This document shows positions 39,810 through 49,153 of a DNA stretch of 64,000 nucleotides, in pieces. The DNA is from an uncultured Bacteroides sp. (lineage in GTDB: Bacteria; Bacteroidota; Bacteroidia; Bacteroidales; Bacteroidaceae). The notes beneath the pieces are model-generated. The model had not been told where the DNA came from, did no database searches, and worked only from the letters and a program-made list of their open reading frames with translations. A program made the translations under genes and the position numbers. Each line of letters opens with the position of its first letter. The first letter of the stretch is position 1. The DNA lies in assembly GCA_949289295.1 (NCBI GenBank), contig CASENM010000032.1:1-64000 (forward strand), read 5' to 3'.

Positions 39810-42311
39810 TTATTTCACGGAAGTGATTTCCAGTTTGGTTTTCTTCAAGCCCTTCGCACTGGCTTCAAGCACAATCTTTCCGGCTTCTTCCGTAGAAGAA
39901 ACGATGGCTGTCATCATTCCGGAGAACACTTTCATCTGCGGTTCCTGGAATGATTCGAGCGAAGCCGGATTACCGTTTGCACCTGCACGGTAATAACCTT
40001 TTCCCTTCACTTTGAATTTGATTTCGTTGTCAGCCAACGGACAGAGGTTGCCGTCTTTGTCGACTACACTTACCGTCACGAACGACAAGTCTTTTCCATC
40101 AGCCGTAATCTGTGTTCTGTCGGCTTCCAGCTTGATGGTATATGGCTTGCCTGCCGTGTGCATTTCCTTCTCTGCCACTGCTTTTCCGTTCTTGTCGTAT
40201 GCCACAACCTTCACAGTACCCGGTTCATACTTAGTATCCATCCACATCAGGCGGTAGCGCTGCTGACGCTTGAATATCGTAGAACCCACCGTATCGCACA
40301 GACTGTTATCGATGGTCACGCTAAGGTCTTTCGTACGTTTCCCCTGACTCTTTCCATTGATGAAAAGTTCAGCCGACGGATAATTGGTGTAAACAAAGAT
40401 CGGAGTTGTTTCGCCCTCGCGTCCTTCCCAATTCCAGTGGGGAAGGATGTGCAGCGTTTCCACGTCTTTGTTCCAGTGACTGCGGTACAGATAATAACGG
40501 TCCTTTGGAATACCGGCAAGGTCAATGATGCCGAACAGTGAAGAATGGCTGGGCCAGTCAGAATAATAAGGAGTAGGCTCACCCAGATAGTCGAATCCGG
40601 TCCATACGAACTCGCCGATGCTCCACGGATAATCTTCATGCCAGATGAAATTGTCTTCGGGCAGATCCGACCAGCCGCAATGTTCCACATCGTAGGATGA
40701 AGCCTGATGGTCATCATATTTCTGCATGGCGCGGCGTACCACCGGGAACTTGTAGATTCCGCGTGAACTGATGGTTGAAGCCGTTTCGCTTCCCAAAGAA
40801 ATCTGTTGCGGAAGCTTCTTGTAGTTCTGCAGATATTTGAACGGACGGTAATTGAATCCGGGCACGTCCATTACGGCTGCCATGTTGTTGTTCACCACTG
40901 CGTCGGGGGCGTCCATACCTTGCGTCACCGGACGAGTCGGGTCTTCACGATGACAAATGTCCTGCAGGAAACGTGAAAGTTTCGGTCCTACTTCTCCGTT
41001 CCATTGGTCGGGCACTTCATTGCCGATACACCACATCACGATACTCGGATTGTTACGGAAATGACGGAGCAGATTCACGAGGTCTTTTTCAGCCCATTCG
41101 TCAAACACCTTGTTATATCCGTTAGGCACTTTCGGAGTTCTCCAGCCGTCGAACGACTCGGCCATCAACATCATACCCATTTCATCGCAAGCCTCCACCA
41201 GTTCCGGAGCGGGCATATTGTGCGACGTACGGATGGCGTTACAGCCCATATCTTTCAGAATACGTATCTGACGGCGGATACCCGCTTCGTTGGCGATACC
41301 TCCCAACGGGCCCAGGTCATGATGGTTGCATACACCTTTGAACACGGTATGCTTGCCGTTCAGGAAGAAACCTTTTTCAGGAATGATTTCGATGGAGCGG
41401 ATACCGAACCGGGTCGTATATTCGTCTTTCAGCTCGCTGCCTTCATATATCTTCGATTCGGCCGTATAGAGCGACGGAGTTTCAGGCGACCACAAGGAAG
41501 GATTATCCACCACAAAGTCTTGTATGAATGTGTTGTCGTCATAGAGCGAACCTTTGTTTTCTGCCGAAGCCACCACCTTTCCGGCCGCGTCTTTCAGTTC
41601 GGTCACAATATGGTAGTCCGACAACTTTTTGCCTTTCGGCATACAGAAATCCGTAATCAGATGCACTTTGGCGTATTCATTCTTCACAACAGGGGTGGTC
41701 AGCTGCGTTCCCCATGTCGGCACATAAGCATCTTCATTGATTACCAGGTGTACATTGCGGTACAGTCCGGCTCCGGGATACCAGCGCGATGACTCATGTT
41801 CGTTTTCCAGACGGACAGCCAATGTGTTCGTTTCTCCTGCTTTCAGATAAGGAGTCACATCGAAATGGAAAGAATTGTAGCCATAAGGCCAGTAACCCAC
41901 TTCCTGCCCGTTGACCCATACGCGGGCATGACTCATGGCACCGTCAAAAACAAGTGTGGCAGTTTTTCCCGTTCCGAATCCGGGTGCTTCAAAGTCAAGG
42001 CGATACCAGCCTGTCCCCACAAACGGCAGACCGCCCGTACGCCCGGCGTGTTCCATCGCCTCCTTCTGTCCGTCTTGGGTGATGGCCAGATTCTGTTTGT
42101 CGTTTTCCACACTGAAAGGCCCGTAAATAGCCCAGTCGTGCGGCACTGTTACAGACTGCCATTTGGAATCATCAAACCCCGTGGTGGAGAATGCCGTGTT
42201 GTCTTCACGTGTAAACTTCCATCCTTTTTCCAGCAGGCGCTCCGTACGCACCTGTGCAAAAAGACATGCAGGCAGAGCCAGTGCCATCAATAGGAGTGTC
42301 TTTCTCATCAT
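39810..42311 (-). CDS. Glycoside hydrolase family 2, beta-galactosidase-like
   Basis: The 833-residue product has a signal peptide (RKTLLLMALALPACLFAQ) and is likely periplasmic. Domains run in the usual GH2 order: an N-terminal sugar-binding jellyroll (VPHDWAIYGPFS, FDGAMSHARVWVNGQEVGYW), an immunoglobulin-like domain, then a TIM barrel (RTSHNMPAPELVEACDEMG) and two C-terminal beta domains. The acid/base Glu is in SIVMWCIGNEVPD near residue 415 and the nucleophile Glu in WSIGEFVWTGFDYLGEP near 535. Substrate is probably a beta-galactoside in a host or plant glycan, but specificity cannot be read from sequence. It stands alone with no SusC/SusD genes nearby. Confidence 0.9.
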   Translation of the reverse strand: MMRKTLLLMALALPACLFAQVRTERLLEKGWKFTREDNTAFSTTGFDDSKWQSVTVPHDWAIYGPFSVENDKQNLAITQDGQKEAMEHAGRTGGLPFVGTGWYRLDFEAPGFGTGKTATLVFDGAMSHARVWVNGQEVGYWPYGYNSFHFDVTPYLKAGETNTLAVRLENEHESSRWYPGAGLYRNVHLVINEDAYVPTWGTQLTTPVVKNEYAKVHLITDFCMPKGKKLSDYHIVTELKDAAGKVVASAENKGSLYDDNTFIQDFVVDNPSLWSPETPSLYTAESKIYEGSELKDEYTTRFGIRSIEIIPEKGFFLNGKHTVFKGVCNHHDLGPLGGIANEAGIRRQIRILKDMGCNAIRTSHNMPAPELVEACDEMGMMLMAESFDGWRTPKVPNGYNKVFDEWAEKDLVNLLRHFRNNPSIVMWCIGNEVPDQWNGEVGPKLSRFLQDICHREDPTRPVTQGMDAPDAVVNNNMAAVMDVPGFNYRPFKYLQNYKKLPQQISLGSETASTISSRGIYKFPVVRRAMQKYDDHQASSYDVEHCGWSDLPEDNFIWHEDYPWSIGEFVWTGFDYLGEPTPYYSDWPSHSSLFGIIDLAGIPKDRYYLYRSHWNKDVETLHILPHWNWEGREGETTPIFVYTNYPSAELFINGKSQGKRTKDLSVTIDNSLCDTVGSTIFKRQQRYRLMWMDTKYEPGTVKVVAYDKNGKAVAEKEMHTAGKPYTIKLEADRTQITADGKDLSFVTVSVVDKDGNLCPLADNEIKFKVKGKGYYRAGANGNPASLESFQEPQMKVFSGMMTAIVSSTEEAGKIVLEASAKGLKKTKLEITSVK

Positions 42312-42359
42312 AGATAATGTATTTAAATTAAAAATATTATTAATTCGACATACGATTTA

Positions 42360-42367
42360 CAAAAATA
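42360..42367 (-). promoter_or_regulatory. -7 box of the GH2 gene
   Basis: The minus strand reads TATTTTTG, a perfect -7 match, 49 nt upstream of the ATG. No good -33 box is seen at the usual distance. Confidence 0.5.
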
Positions 42368-42514
42368 ACAATAAACATCCGGATTTGTCATACAATTTCT
42401 ATGAATTAAAACATGTTTTTCAACATGGGAATGGAATGTCTTCCTTTCAGGCTTGCATTCATAAAATCTTTCGGGATGTATTCCTGAAAATGCACCTCAA
42501 AGAATTTCAATCCA

Positions 42515-42560
42515 CAGAAAAAACGCTTCGGCGTTCAAGTCAAAACGCCGAAGCGTTTCT
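42515..42560 (-). terminator. cydAB terminator built from two period-22 palindromes
   Basis: Units at 42523-42534 (ACGCTTCGGCGT) and 42545-42556 (ACGCCGAAGCGT) are exact reverse complements with centres 22 nt apart. They form a hairpin followed by six T on the minus strand, 41 nt after the cydB stop. The unit sequences equal units 2 and 3 of the array at 6823-6856. Confidence 0.88.
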
Positions 42561-42600
42561 TTAAAATTTCCGTCAGTTGACGCACATTTGTCCTGACTTC

Positions 42601-43752
42601 TCAGTAAGTATGTTCCTCGTCTTTCAGCTCTTCGGCCGTAATCGGTTTTCTGTCGATAGCTCTCCAGGCATAGACAATATAGGCAAGTACAAACGGTACA
42701 AGAATGGACACATAAGCCATTGTCTTGAGGGTAAACTGGCTGGAGCAGCTGTTGGCAATAGTGAGCGAACTCTGCAAGTCGGCAGTGGAAGGATAATAAG
42801 CCGTATGGTTGTACCCTACCGCAAGCAACAAAGCCAGCACAGTCAGGACAGTCCCGATTCCGGCAAGCCAAATGCCGCCGGTATAAGTCGGGCTGAAGAT
42901 GCTCTTGCCCAGTCCGGTCAGAACGCCTGCCACTCCGAGCAAGAAGAGCAGCAACAAATAGGGCATGTCCAGCAGATTATGAAGATACTTATACGGTTCC
43001 ATTATAATCTGTCCGGTTCGGGCATCAACGGCAAACCCGTCTTTCACCAGCACATAAACCACGAATGCCAGGAAAAAGAGAAGAAAAGGTACCGCATCAG
43101 TAATCAGCTGGCGGCGGCAACGGGCAATCAGACTGTCATGGCGGATATTGTTGATGAAATACAGATTACCCAACAGCCGGGCCAGGAAAAACACGGCCAG
43201 TCCGAGCACCAGATTCCAAGGATTCCCAAATGCGTCGAGTCCGTGCCAGCCATTGGCCCAATGACTGATAACCGGCATCAGCTCATCTGTAAGATTCGCC
43301 TTGCTCACCACAAAATTGGAACCTGTAAAGAATGTGGCCACAGCGGCACCCAACAGCAACGGACCTACGACCCCGTTGAACACCAGAAACCATTGGTAAG
43401 TGCGCTTGCCCAGCCAGTTGCCCAATTTCGACTGGAACTCATACGATACGGCCTGGAGCACAAAACTGAAAAGAATTATCATCCAAAGCCAGTAGGCACC
43501 GCCGAAGCTCGTGCTGTAGAACAGCGGGAACGATGCAAAGAAAGCACCGCCGAAAGTGACCAGAGTAGTGAATGTGAACTCCCACTTCCGTCCGGTAGAG
43601 TTGACCAACATCGTACGTTCTTCTTCCGAACGTCCCAGGCGGAACAGCAAAGAATTGCCTCCCTGCACAAACAATAAAAAAACCAGCAGTGCGCCCAGCA
43701 AGGAAACCAGGAACCACCAATAATGCTGTAAGAATATATACGTAGAATCCAT
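42601..43752 (-). CDS. cydB: Cytochrome bd ubiquinol/menaquinol oxidase subunit II
   Basis: CydB is the structural partner of CydA in the bd-type terminal oxidase, which reduces oxygen with very high affinity. The 383-residue product has eight or nine hydrophobic helices (WWFLVSLLGALLVFLLFVQG, WLWMIILFSFVLQAVSYEF, PVISHWANGWHGLDAF, LLLLFLLGVAGVLTGLG, VLTVLALLLAVGYNHTAYY). The family motif QGGNSLLFRLGRSEEERTML is near the N-terminus. It lies 23 nt downstream of cydA and is the last gene of the operon. In a gut anaerobe the enzyme supports growth at nanomolar oxygen. Confidence 0.95.
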   Translation of the reverse strand: MDSTYIFLQHYWWFLVSLLGALLVFLLFVQGGNSLLFRLGRSEEERTMLVNSTGRKWEFTFTTLVTFGGAFFASFPLFYSTSFGGAYWLWMIILFSFVLQAVSYEFQSKLGNWLGKRTYQWFLVFNGVVGPLLLGAAVATFFTGSNFVVSKANLTDELMPVISHWANGWHGLDAFGNPWNLVLGLAVFFLARLLGNLYFINNIRHDSLIARCRRQLITDAVPFLLFFLAFVVYVLVKDGFAVDARTGQIIMEPYKYLHNLLDMPYLLLLFLLGVAGVLTGLGKSIFSPTYTGGIWLAGIGTVLTVLALLLAVGYNHTAYYPSTADLQSSLTIANSCSSQFTLKTMAYVSILVPFVLAYIVYAWRAIDRKPITAEELKDEEHTY

Positions 43753-43775
43753 AATTATTTTAAAGTTGAGATATG

Positions 43776-45290
43776 TTATTGTTTTTCTGTAATTTTATCG
43801 GTCTCAGGACCTTTCTTGATGGCTTTCAGCATAATGCCGATTTCAGCAACCAGAAGGACGGTAAACATGACGAGGAAGATGAAGAAGGTAGTCTGTACGG
43901 CTCCCGTCTCCAGCCGTGATACGGCTGCTCCTACCGGCAGCATATCCTGGATAGTCCAAGGCTGTCTGCCCATTTCGGCCACAATCCATCCCGCATGACT
44001 GGCTATGTAGGCCAGAGGAATGGTCCACACGGCAATCCGGTGCAGCCAGCCGGTTTCCGAAAGACGGTGTCTCCACGCAAAGAAAAGCACTCCTCCAAAA
44101 AACAGGATGAAATACATGCCCAGCCCTACCATGATTCGGAACGACCAGAACATTATCCCCACATGCGGAACCAGTTCGGAGGGGTCGTCAATGTATCCAT
44201 ATCCGAAATAGGGCATATTTTCTTCGAGCGTGCTCCGCGCAATCCGCATGGCACTTTCATCGTTGTCCTCTTTTGCCTTCCGGAAGTTGGCCAACGCTTC
44301 GATTGCTTTCTTGCCGTTTGCCATCTTTTCCTCGGCAGAAAGAGCTGTCGTACCGTCCGGGTGCTTGAATCCTCCATCCAGCAAATTGTTGATTCCCGGT
44401 ACATATCCCGACAATTCACGCGTAGCCAGAAACGAGAGCATTTCCGGTATCTTCACGGGACCCACCACCGTAAGCGGCTCGTGAGTACCTCCTTCGTAAA
44501 GTCCCTCCATAGCCGCCAGTTTCATAGGCTGCACCTGTGCAACCTGATAGGCCGACTGGTCGCCTGTACCGGCTGTCACCAGTGTCGCAAACAGTCCGAT
44601 TCCTGCGGCCACTTTCATGCTTGCCAGAGCGAATTCCTTTTCACGCTTGCGGAGCAGATACCACGCACTTATGCCGACCACAAAGGCAGCCCCGACAATC
44701 CAGCTGCTCAATACGGTATGGAAAAATTTTGTCACCGCCACCGGCGAGAAAGCCACTGCCATGAAATCGACCATTTCGTTACGCATGGTTTCAGGATTGA
44801 ATTCCATCCCTACCGGATACTGCATCCACGAATTGGCCACCAGAATCCACCAGGCGGAAATGGTGGCTCCCAATCCGGTGAGCCAGGTAGAAGCCAGATG
44901 AAACTGCTTGCTCACCTTGTTCCAACCGAAGAACATCACTGCTACGAAAGTGGCCTCCATAAAGAAAGCCAGAATGCCTTCGATAGCCAGCGGCGCTCCG
45001 AAAATGTCGCCTACAAACCAGGAATAGTTGCTCCAGTTGGTTCCGAACTGGAATTCCAGAATAAGTCCGGTAGCTACGCCGACGGCAAAGTTGATTCCAA
45101 AAAGTTTCATCCAGAATTTTGCCGTCCGCTTCCAGAACTCATTGCCGGTAATCACAAAAATTGTTTCCATCGAAGCCATTATGACAGCCAGTCCAAGAGT
45201 GAGAGGCACAAACAGCCAATGGTAGATGGCGGTCAAGGCAAATTGGGCTCTCGACCAGTCAATCATTGAAGTATCAATACTTTCTAACAT
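43776..45290 (-). CDS. cydA: Cytochrome bd oxidase subunit I
   Basis: CydA carries the three hemes and the quinol site. The 504-residue membrane protein starts with SRAQFALTAIYHWLFVPLTL, where the His is the likely heme b595 ligand. A second His lies in KFFHTVLSSWIVGAAF and the axial Met region in FRIMVGLGMYFILFF. The conserved signature AEMGRQPWTIQDMLPVG is present near residue 440. The periplasmic Q-loop is in the region around residues 250-340. It lies 33 nt downstream of the DUF4492 gene and 23 nt upstream of cydB. The transcript appears to start with a structured leader. Confidence 0.96.
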   Translation of the reverse strand: MLESIDTSMIDWSRAQFALTAIYHWLFVPLTLGLAVIMASMETIFVITGNEFWKRTAKFWMKLFGINFAVGVATGLILEFQFGTNWSNYSWFVGDIFGAPLAIEGILAFFMEATFVAVMFFGWNKVSKQFHLASTWLTGLGATISAWWILVANSWMQYPVGMEFNPETMRNEMVDFMAVAFSPVAVTKFFHTVLSSWIVGAAFVVGISAWYLLRKREKEFALASMKVAAGIGLFATLVTAGTGDQSAYQVAQVQPMKLAAMEGLYEGGTHEPLTVVGPVKIPEMLSFLATRELSGYVPGINNLLDGGFKHPDGTTALSAEEKMANGKKAIEALANFRKAKEDNDESAMRIARSTLEENMPYFGYGYIDDPSELVPHVGIMFWSFRIMVGLGMYFILFFGGVLFFAWRHRLSETGWLHRIAVWTIPLAYIASHAGWIVAEMGRQPWTIQDMLPVGAAVSRLETGAVQTTFFIFLVMFTVLLVAEIGIMLKAIKKGPETDKITEKQ

Positions 45291-45323
45291 AAAATTTAGG
45301 ATTTATAATTGTTACTAATACAT

Positions 45324-45542
45324 TCATTTCACGCTACGCTCAATCAGCTCATCACCTACATATTGTTGCTTCTCGGTTTCGGTTTTCCCCTTCAGATAAG
45401 GCGTGAAGAAAAACAGCCTCAGAATAACAAACATGACGAACAGTTTTATCAGAATGATGAGCCATAGTGTACGCCCCCACGTCATAGTCCGGAAACCGTC
45501 GCGGTAAAACTCAAATACGGATATGAAAAATCGTTTGACCAT
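45324..45542 (-). CDS. DUF4492 small membrane protein of the cyd operon
   Basis: The 72-residue product has one strong membrane helix (TLWLIILIKLFVMFVILRLF) followed by a polar tail. Genes of this size and sequence regularly precede cydAB in Bacteroidetes, so it may be an accessory subunit similar in role to CydX, although the sequence is not obviously related. It is the first gene of the operon and follows a structured leader of about 85 nt. Function is inferred from position only. Confidence 0.82.
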   Translation of the reverse strand: MVKRFFISVFEFYRDGFRTMTWGRTLWLIILIKLFVMFVILRLFFFTPYLKGKTETEKQQYVGDELIERSVK

Positions 45543-45641
45543 AATTCTTTTTTTATGTCCTTGCCGGCAGACAGACAGCTCTCCCGTCTTGGTTGGCCCG
45601 CCAAACCTTGTGTGTCTGCCAATTTAACTAATACAAAGTAA
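45543..45641 (-). promoter_or_regulatory. Promoter and structured leader of the cyd operon
   Basis: The minus strand has TTACTTTG (45634-45641), one base from the -7 consensus. From the predicted start near 45628, the leader at once forms a stem of 12 positions with one mismatch (45566-45577 with 45609-45620). A second inner hairpin, GGTTTGGC with GCCAACC, lies at 45591-45607. There is no T-run after the stem, so it is not a simple terminator. Confidence 0.55.
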
Positions 45642-45700
45642 ATGTTTTATCGGTAAAAAAACGCATTTAATCGAGAGATTCTGTACAAAAATCTATCTCT

Positions 45701-45732
45701 TTTGTGTTTTTCGGACACTTGGAGTAGTTTTG
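45701..45732 (+). promoter_or_regulatory. Promoter of the tolC-macA-macB operon
   Basis: TTTG (45701-45704), a 20-nt spacer and TAGTTTTG (45725-45732) match the Bacteroides consensus fully. The leader is about 25 nt. Confidence 0.78.
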
Positions 45733-45763
45733 TGAACATAAAAAAACAAATAGAACACAAAGA

Positions 45764-47110
45764 ATGAAAAGAAACAGCTACCTTCTTGTCATGGTCTTGC
45801 TGACTGCAACGACTACCCTTCAGGCACAGGATGCCAAGAAATGGACTCTGGATGACTGCATCAGTTATGCCCTTGACAAAAACATCCAGCTCAGACAAAA
45901 CAAGATTTCAGTGGATGAAACTGAAGAGGACATCAAGAACGCCAAAGCGGCACTCTTCCCGTCATTGTCATTCAATACCGGACAGAACATCGTGAACCGC
46001 CCGTATCAGGAAAACAGCGCAACGGTGAGCGGAACGGAAATCATCAGCAGCAATAACAAAACTACCTATAACGGCAGCTACAACCTGAACGCACAATGGA
46101 CACTCTGGAACGGAAACCGGAGGCTGAACAATCTGAAACAGCAAAAGAAAAACCGGGAAATCGCGCAACTGAACGTGACAGAAACTGAAAATATGCTGAA
46201 AGAACAAATTGCCCAACTGTTCATACAAATCCTTTATGCCGACGAGTCCATCCGAATCAACCGGGGAACACTGGAGGTGAGCAAGGCCACTTATGAACGC
46301 GGACAAGAACTTTTCCATGAGGGGAGTATCTCCAAAGCCGATCTCGCCCAACTGGAAGCACAGGTAAGCAACGACCAATATCAGCTGGTAACGGCAGAAA
46401 ACTCTTTGCGCAACTATAAACTGCAGCTGAAGCAGCTGCTTGAACTCGACGGAACAGCCGAAATGGAACTGGAACTGCCAGCTCTGAACGACGAACATGT
46501 CATGGAGCTGTTGCCTTCGCAGGTGGATGTCTATCAGATTGCTCTGGCTTCACGACCTGAAATCCAAAGCAGCAAGTTGAATATTGAAAACGCCAAGCTG
46601 AACATCTCATACGCGAAAGCCGGATATATGCCTACCGTCAACTTGTCGGCTTCTACAGCGAGTACAACCAACAATTCGAGCCAGAACAACTGGGCGCAAC
46701 AAATGAAATATGGTTGGAACAATATGATCGGGGTAAGCCTGAGCATCCCTATCTTCGACCAGAGGCAAACCAGAGGAGCAGTACGGAAAGCAAAGTTGCA
46801 ATACAACACATCACAGCTTGACCTTGTCAATCAGGAGAAGGAACTGTATGCCACCATTGAAGGGCTGTATATTGATGCGCTCAACGCCCAGCAGCAATAT
46901 GCGGCGGCTGAAACAAAAGTGAAGAGCTGCCAGACAAGTTTCGATATGGTAAGCGAACAATTCAATTTGGGAATGAAAAATACCGTGGAGCTGCTGACAG
47001 AAAAGAATAACCTGCTCAGTGCCCGGCAGGAACGTGTGCAGGCTAAATATATGGCTATCCTGAACCGGACATTGCTGAACTTCTATGCCGGAAAAGAAAT
47101 CAAGCTGTAG
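45764..47110 (+). CDS. TolC-family outer-membrane efflux protein
   Basis: The 448-residue product has a signal peptide (SYLLVMVLLTATTTLQAQ). Two outer-membrane efflux repeats follow with long coiled-coil helices (DAKKWTLDDCISYALDKNIQ, SKADLAQLEAQVSNDQYQLV, GMKNTVELLTEKNNLLSARQ). It forms the outer-membrane channel for the MacA-MacB pump encoded next. The four-gene run tolC-macA-macB-macB is plus-strand with gaps of 4-49 nt. The start is set by the promoter and signal peptide. Confidence 0.92.
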   Translation: MKRNSYLLVMVLLTATTTLQAQDAKKWTLDDCISYALDKNIQLRQNKISVDETEEDIKNAKAALFPSLSFNTGQNIVNRPYQENSATVSGTEIISSNNKTTYNGSYNLNAQWTLWNGNRRLNNLKQQKKNREIAQLNVTETENMLKEQIAQLFIQILYADESIRINRGTLEVSKATYERGQELFHEGSISKADLAQLEAQVSNDQYQLVTAENSLRNYKLQLKQLLELDGTAEMELELPALNDEHVMELLPSQVDVYQIALASRPEIQSSKLNIENAKLNISYAKAGYMPTVNLSASTASTTNNSSQNNWAQQMKYGWNNMIGVSLSIPIFDQRQTRGAVRKAKLQYNTSQLDLVNQEKELYATIEGLYIDALNAQQQYAAAETKVKSCQTSFDMVSEQFNLGMKNTVELLTEKNNLLSARQERVQAKYMAILNRTLLNFYAGKEIKL

Positions 47111-47159
47111 GAAATAAAAGAATATCAAACAGGACAACAAATAAAAAAGAAAAGAATAT

Positions 47160-48383
47160 ATGAGCAAAAAGAAAATCATTGTCACGATAATTGTGGCTGT
47201 TGCCGTGGTAGCGGGCGGCTTCTGGATATTCGGAGGGTCAAAAGCGCATAGCAAGGTAGATTTCGTGACAGAGGCGGTCAAGAAAAAGACTGTCAGCAAC
47301 TCTATCACTGCCACGGGGACAATCGAACCTGTCACCGAAGTGCAAGTGGGTACTCAAGTTTCGGGTATCATTGACAAAATTTATGTGGATTACAACTCTA
47401 TCGTAAAAAAAGGCGAGATTATCGCCGAAATGGACAAGGTGACACTGCTCAGTGACCTGCAGTCTGCACAAGCTACGTATAACGGCGCAAAAGCCGAATA
47501 TGATTATCAGAAGAAACTGTATGAACGCAACCGCAAACTGCATGAAAAGCGACTTATCAGCGATACGGACTACGAAGAAAGTGTTTACAGCTATCGGCGG
47601 GCGGAAAGCACCTATCAGCAGAGCGAGGCTGCACTGGCCAAGGCAGAACGTAACCTTTCGTATGCCACCATCACTTCACCCATTGACGGAGTGGTGACCA
47701 GCAAGGATGTGGAAGAGGGACAGACAGTGGCTTCGGGCTTTGAAACACCTACCTTATTCAATATAGCTGCCGACCTGACCAAAATGCAGGTTGTGGCCGA
47801 TGTGGACGAGGCGGATATTGCCGGTGTGAGAGACAGTGCAAAAGTCACTTTCACCGTAGATGCTTACCCCGATGATGTATTCACCGGAACCGTGCGTCAA
47901 ATCCGTCTGGGCAGCACCAACAGTAGCTCAACCAGTTCTGCCACCACCAGCGAATCGGTCGTGACTTATGAAGTGGTCATTACAGCCGACAATCCCGACT
48001 TGAAACTGAAACCCCGGCTGACCGCCAATGTAACCATCTACACTTCTATCCGCGAAAATGTGCTGACCGTGCCGAACAAGGCACTCCGTTTCACCCCTGA
48101 GAAATCACTCATAGGCAAACGTACTGTCACCGACTGTGAAGGGACACACAAGGTATGGACAATGGATGACAACGGATTCACCGCCCACGCCGTAGAGACC
48201 GGAATGAGCGACGGGGCAAATACAGAAATCCTTTCCGGCATAGAAGAAGGTGCCCAGGTAGTCACCGAAACTAAGCTGAAAGGAAGTATGCCGGAAATGT
48301 CACCGGCACAAAGTGAACGTAGCCCGTTCATGCCAGGCCCTCCGGGACGTGACAAAAAGGACAAGAACAAAGCGGAGGAATGA
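47160..48383 (+). CDS. macA: MacA-type periplasmic adaptor (HlyD family)
   Basis: The 407-residue product has an N-terminal membrane anchor (KKKIIVTIIVAVAVVAGGFW). The biotinyl-lipoyl hairpin domain comes next (VQVGTQVSGIIDKIYVDYNS, ATITSPIDGVVTSKDVEEG), and a beta-barrel domain (DLKLKPRLTANVTIYTSI) follows. The C-terminus ends in a charged, Lys-rich tail. It bridges the inner-membrane MacB transporter to TolC. It lies 49 nt after tolC and 4 nt before the ABC ATPase, so the three are surely cotranscribed. The substrate, whether antibiotic, peptide or lipid, cannot be told. Confidence 0.92.
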   Translation: MSKKKIIVTIIVAVAVVAGGFWIFGGSKAHSKVDFVTEAVKKKTVSNSITATGTIEPVTEVQVGTQVSGIIDKIYVDYNSIVKKGEIIAEMDKVTLLSDLQSAQATYNGAKAEYDYQKKLYERNRKLHEKRLISDTDYEESVYSYRRAESTYQQSEAALAKAERNLSYATITSPIDGVVTSKDVEEGQTVASGFETPTLFNIAADLTKMQVVADVDEADIAGVRDSAKVTFTVDAYPDDVFTGTVRQIRLGSTNSSSTSSATTSESVVTYEVVITADNPDLKLKPRLTANVTIYTSIRENVLTVPNKALRFTPEKSLIGKRTVTDCEGTHKVWTMDDNGFTAHAVETGMSDGANTEILSGIEEGAQVVTETKLKGSMPEMSPAQSERSPFMPGPPGRDKKDKNKAEE

Positions 48384-48387
48384 CACC

Positions 48388-49134
48388 ATGGGAAAGACAG
48401 TCATCGAATTGCAGAACATCAAACGTAATTTCCAAGTGGGTGACGAAACGGTGCATGCGCTCCGGGGAATTTCTTTCAGGATAGACGAAGGCGAGTTTGT
48501 GACCATCATGGGAACTTCCGGTTCCGGAAAATCCACCTTGCTGAACACGTTGGGATGCCTGGACACACCGACCAGCGGAGAATATTATCTTGACGGAGTA
48601 AGCGTCAGGAGCATGTCGAAATCTCAGCGTGCAATACTGCGCAACAGAAAGATAGGATTCGTGTTCCAGAATTACAATCTGCTTCCAAAAACTACGGCCA
48701 TCGAGAATGTGGAGCTTCCGTTGATGTATAACCCCTCGGTCAGCTCTGCCGAACGCAGGCGTCGCGCCATAGAAGCGCTGATAGCTGTAGGGTTGGGCGA
48801 CCGTCTGGAACATAAATCCAACCAAATGTCGGGCGGACAGATGCAGCGGGTAGCCATAGCTCGCGCTTTGGTAAACGATCCGGCAGTCATATTGGCTGAT
48901 GAAGCAACCGGCAATCTGGATACCCGCACTTCGTTCGAGATTCTGGTGCTGTTCCAGAAGCTCCATGCGGAAGGCCGCACAATCATTTTCGTCACCCATA
49001 ACCCGGACATTGCCCAATATAGCAGCCGCAACATCCGGCTGCGCGACGGACATGTAATAGAAGACAGAACGAACCCTCATATTCTATCGGCAACGGAAGC
49101 ACTGGCCGCACTGCCCAGAAATATTGATGACTAA
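48388..49134 (+). CDS. MacB-type ABC transporter ATP-binding protein
   Basis: The 248-residue product is a complete ABC ATPase: Walker A IMGTSGSGKSTLLNTLG near residue 42, Q-loop VFQNYNLLPK, signature MSGGQMQRVAIARAL near 147, Walker B PAVILADEATGNLD and the switch His in IIFVTHNPDIAQYS. It powers the FtsX-like permease encoded 19 nt downstream. In E. coli MacB the ATPase and permease are one chain; here they are separate, as in LolD-type systems. A longer frame begins at 48313 inside macA, but the ATG at 48388 matches the normal start MGKTVIELQNI. Confidence 0.93.
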   Translation: MGKTVIELQNIKRNFQVGDETVHALRGISFRIDEGEFVTIMGTSGSGKSTLLNTLGCLDTPTSGEYYLDGVSVRSMSKSQRAILRNRKIGFVFQNYNLLPKTTAIENVELPLMYNPSVSSAERRRRAIEALIAVGLGDRLEHKSNQMSGGQMQRVAIARALVNDPAVILADEATGNLDTRTSFEILVLFQKLHAEGRTIIFVTHNPDIAQYSSRNIRLRDGHVIEDRTNPHILSATEALAALPRNIDD

Positions 49135-49153
49135 CCATTATTGAGAATAAAAA

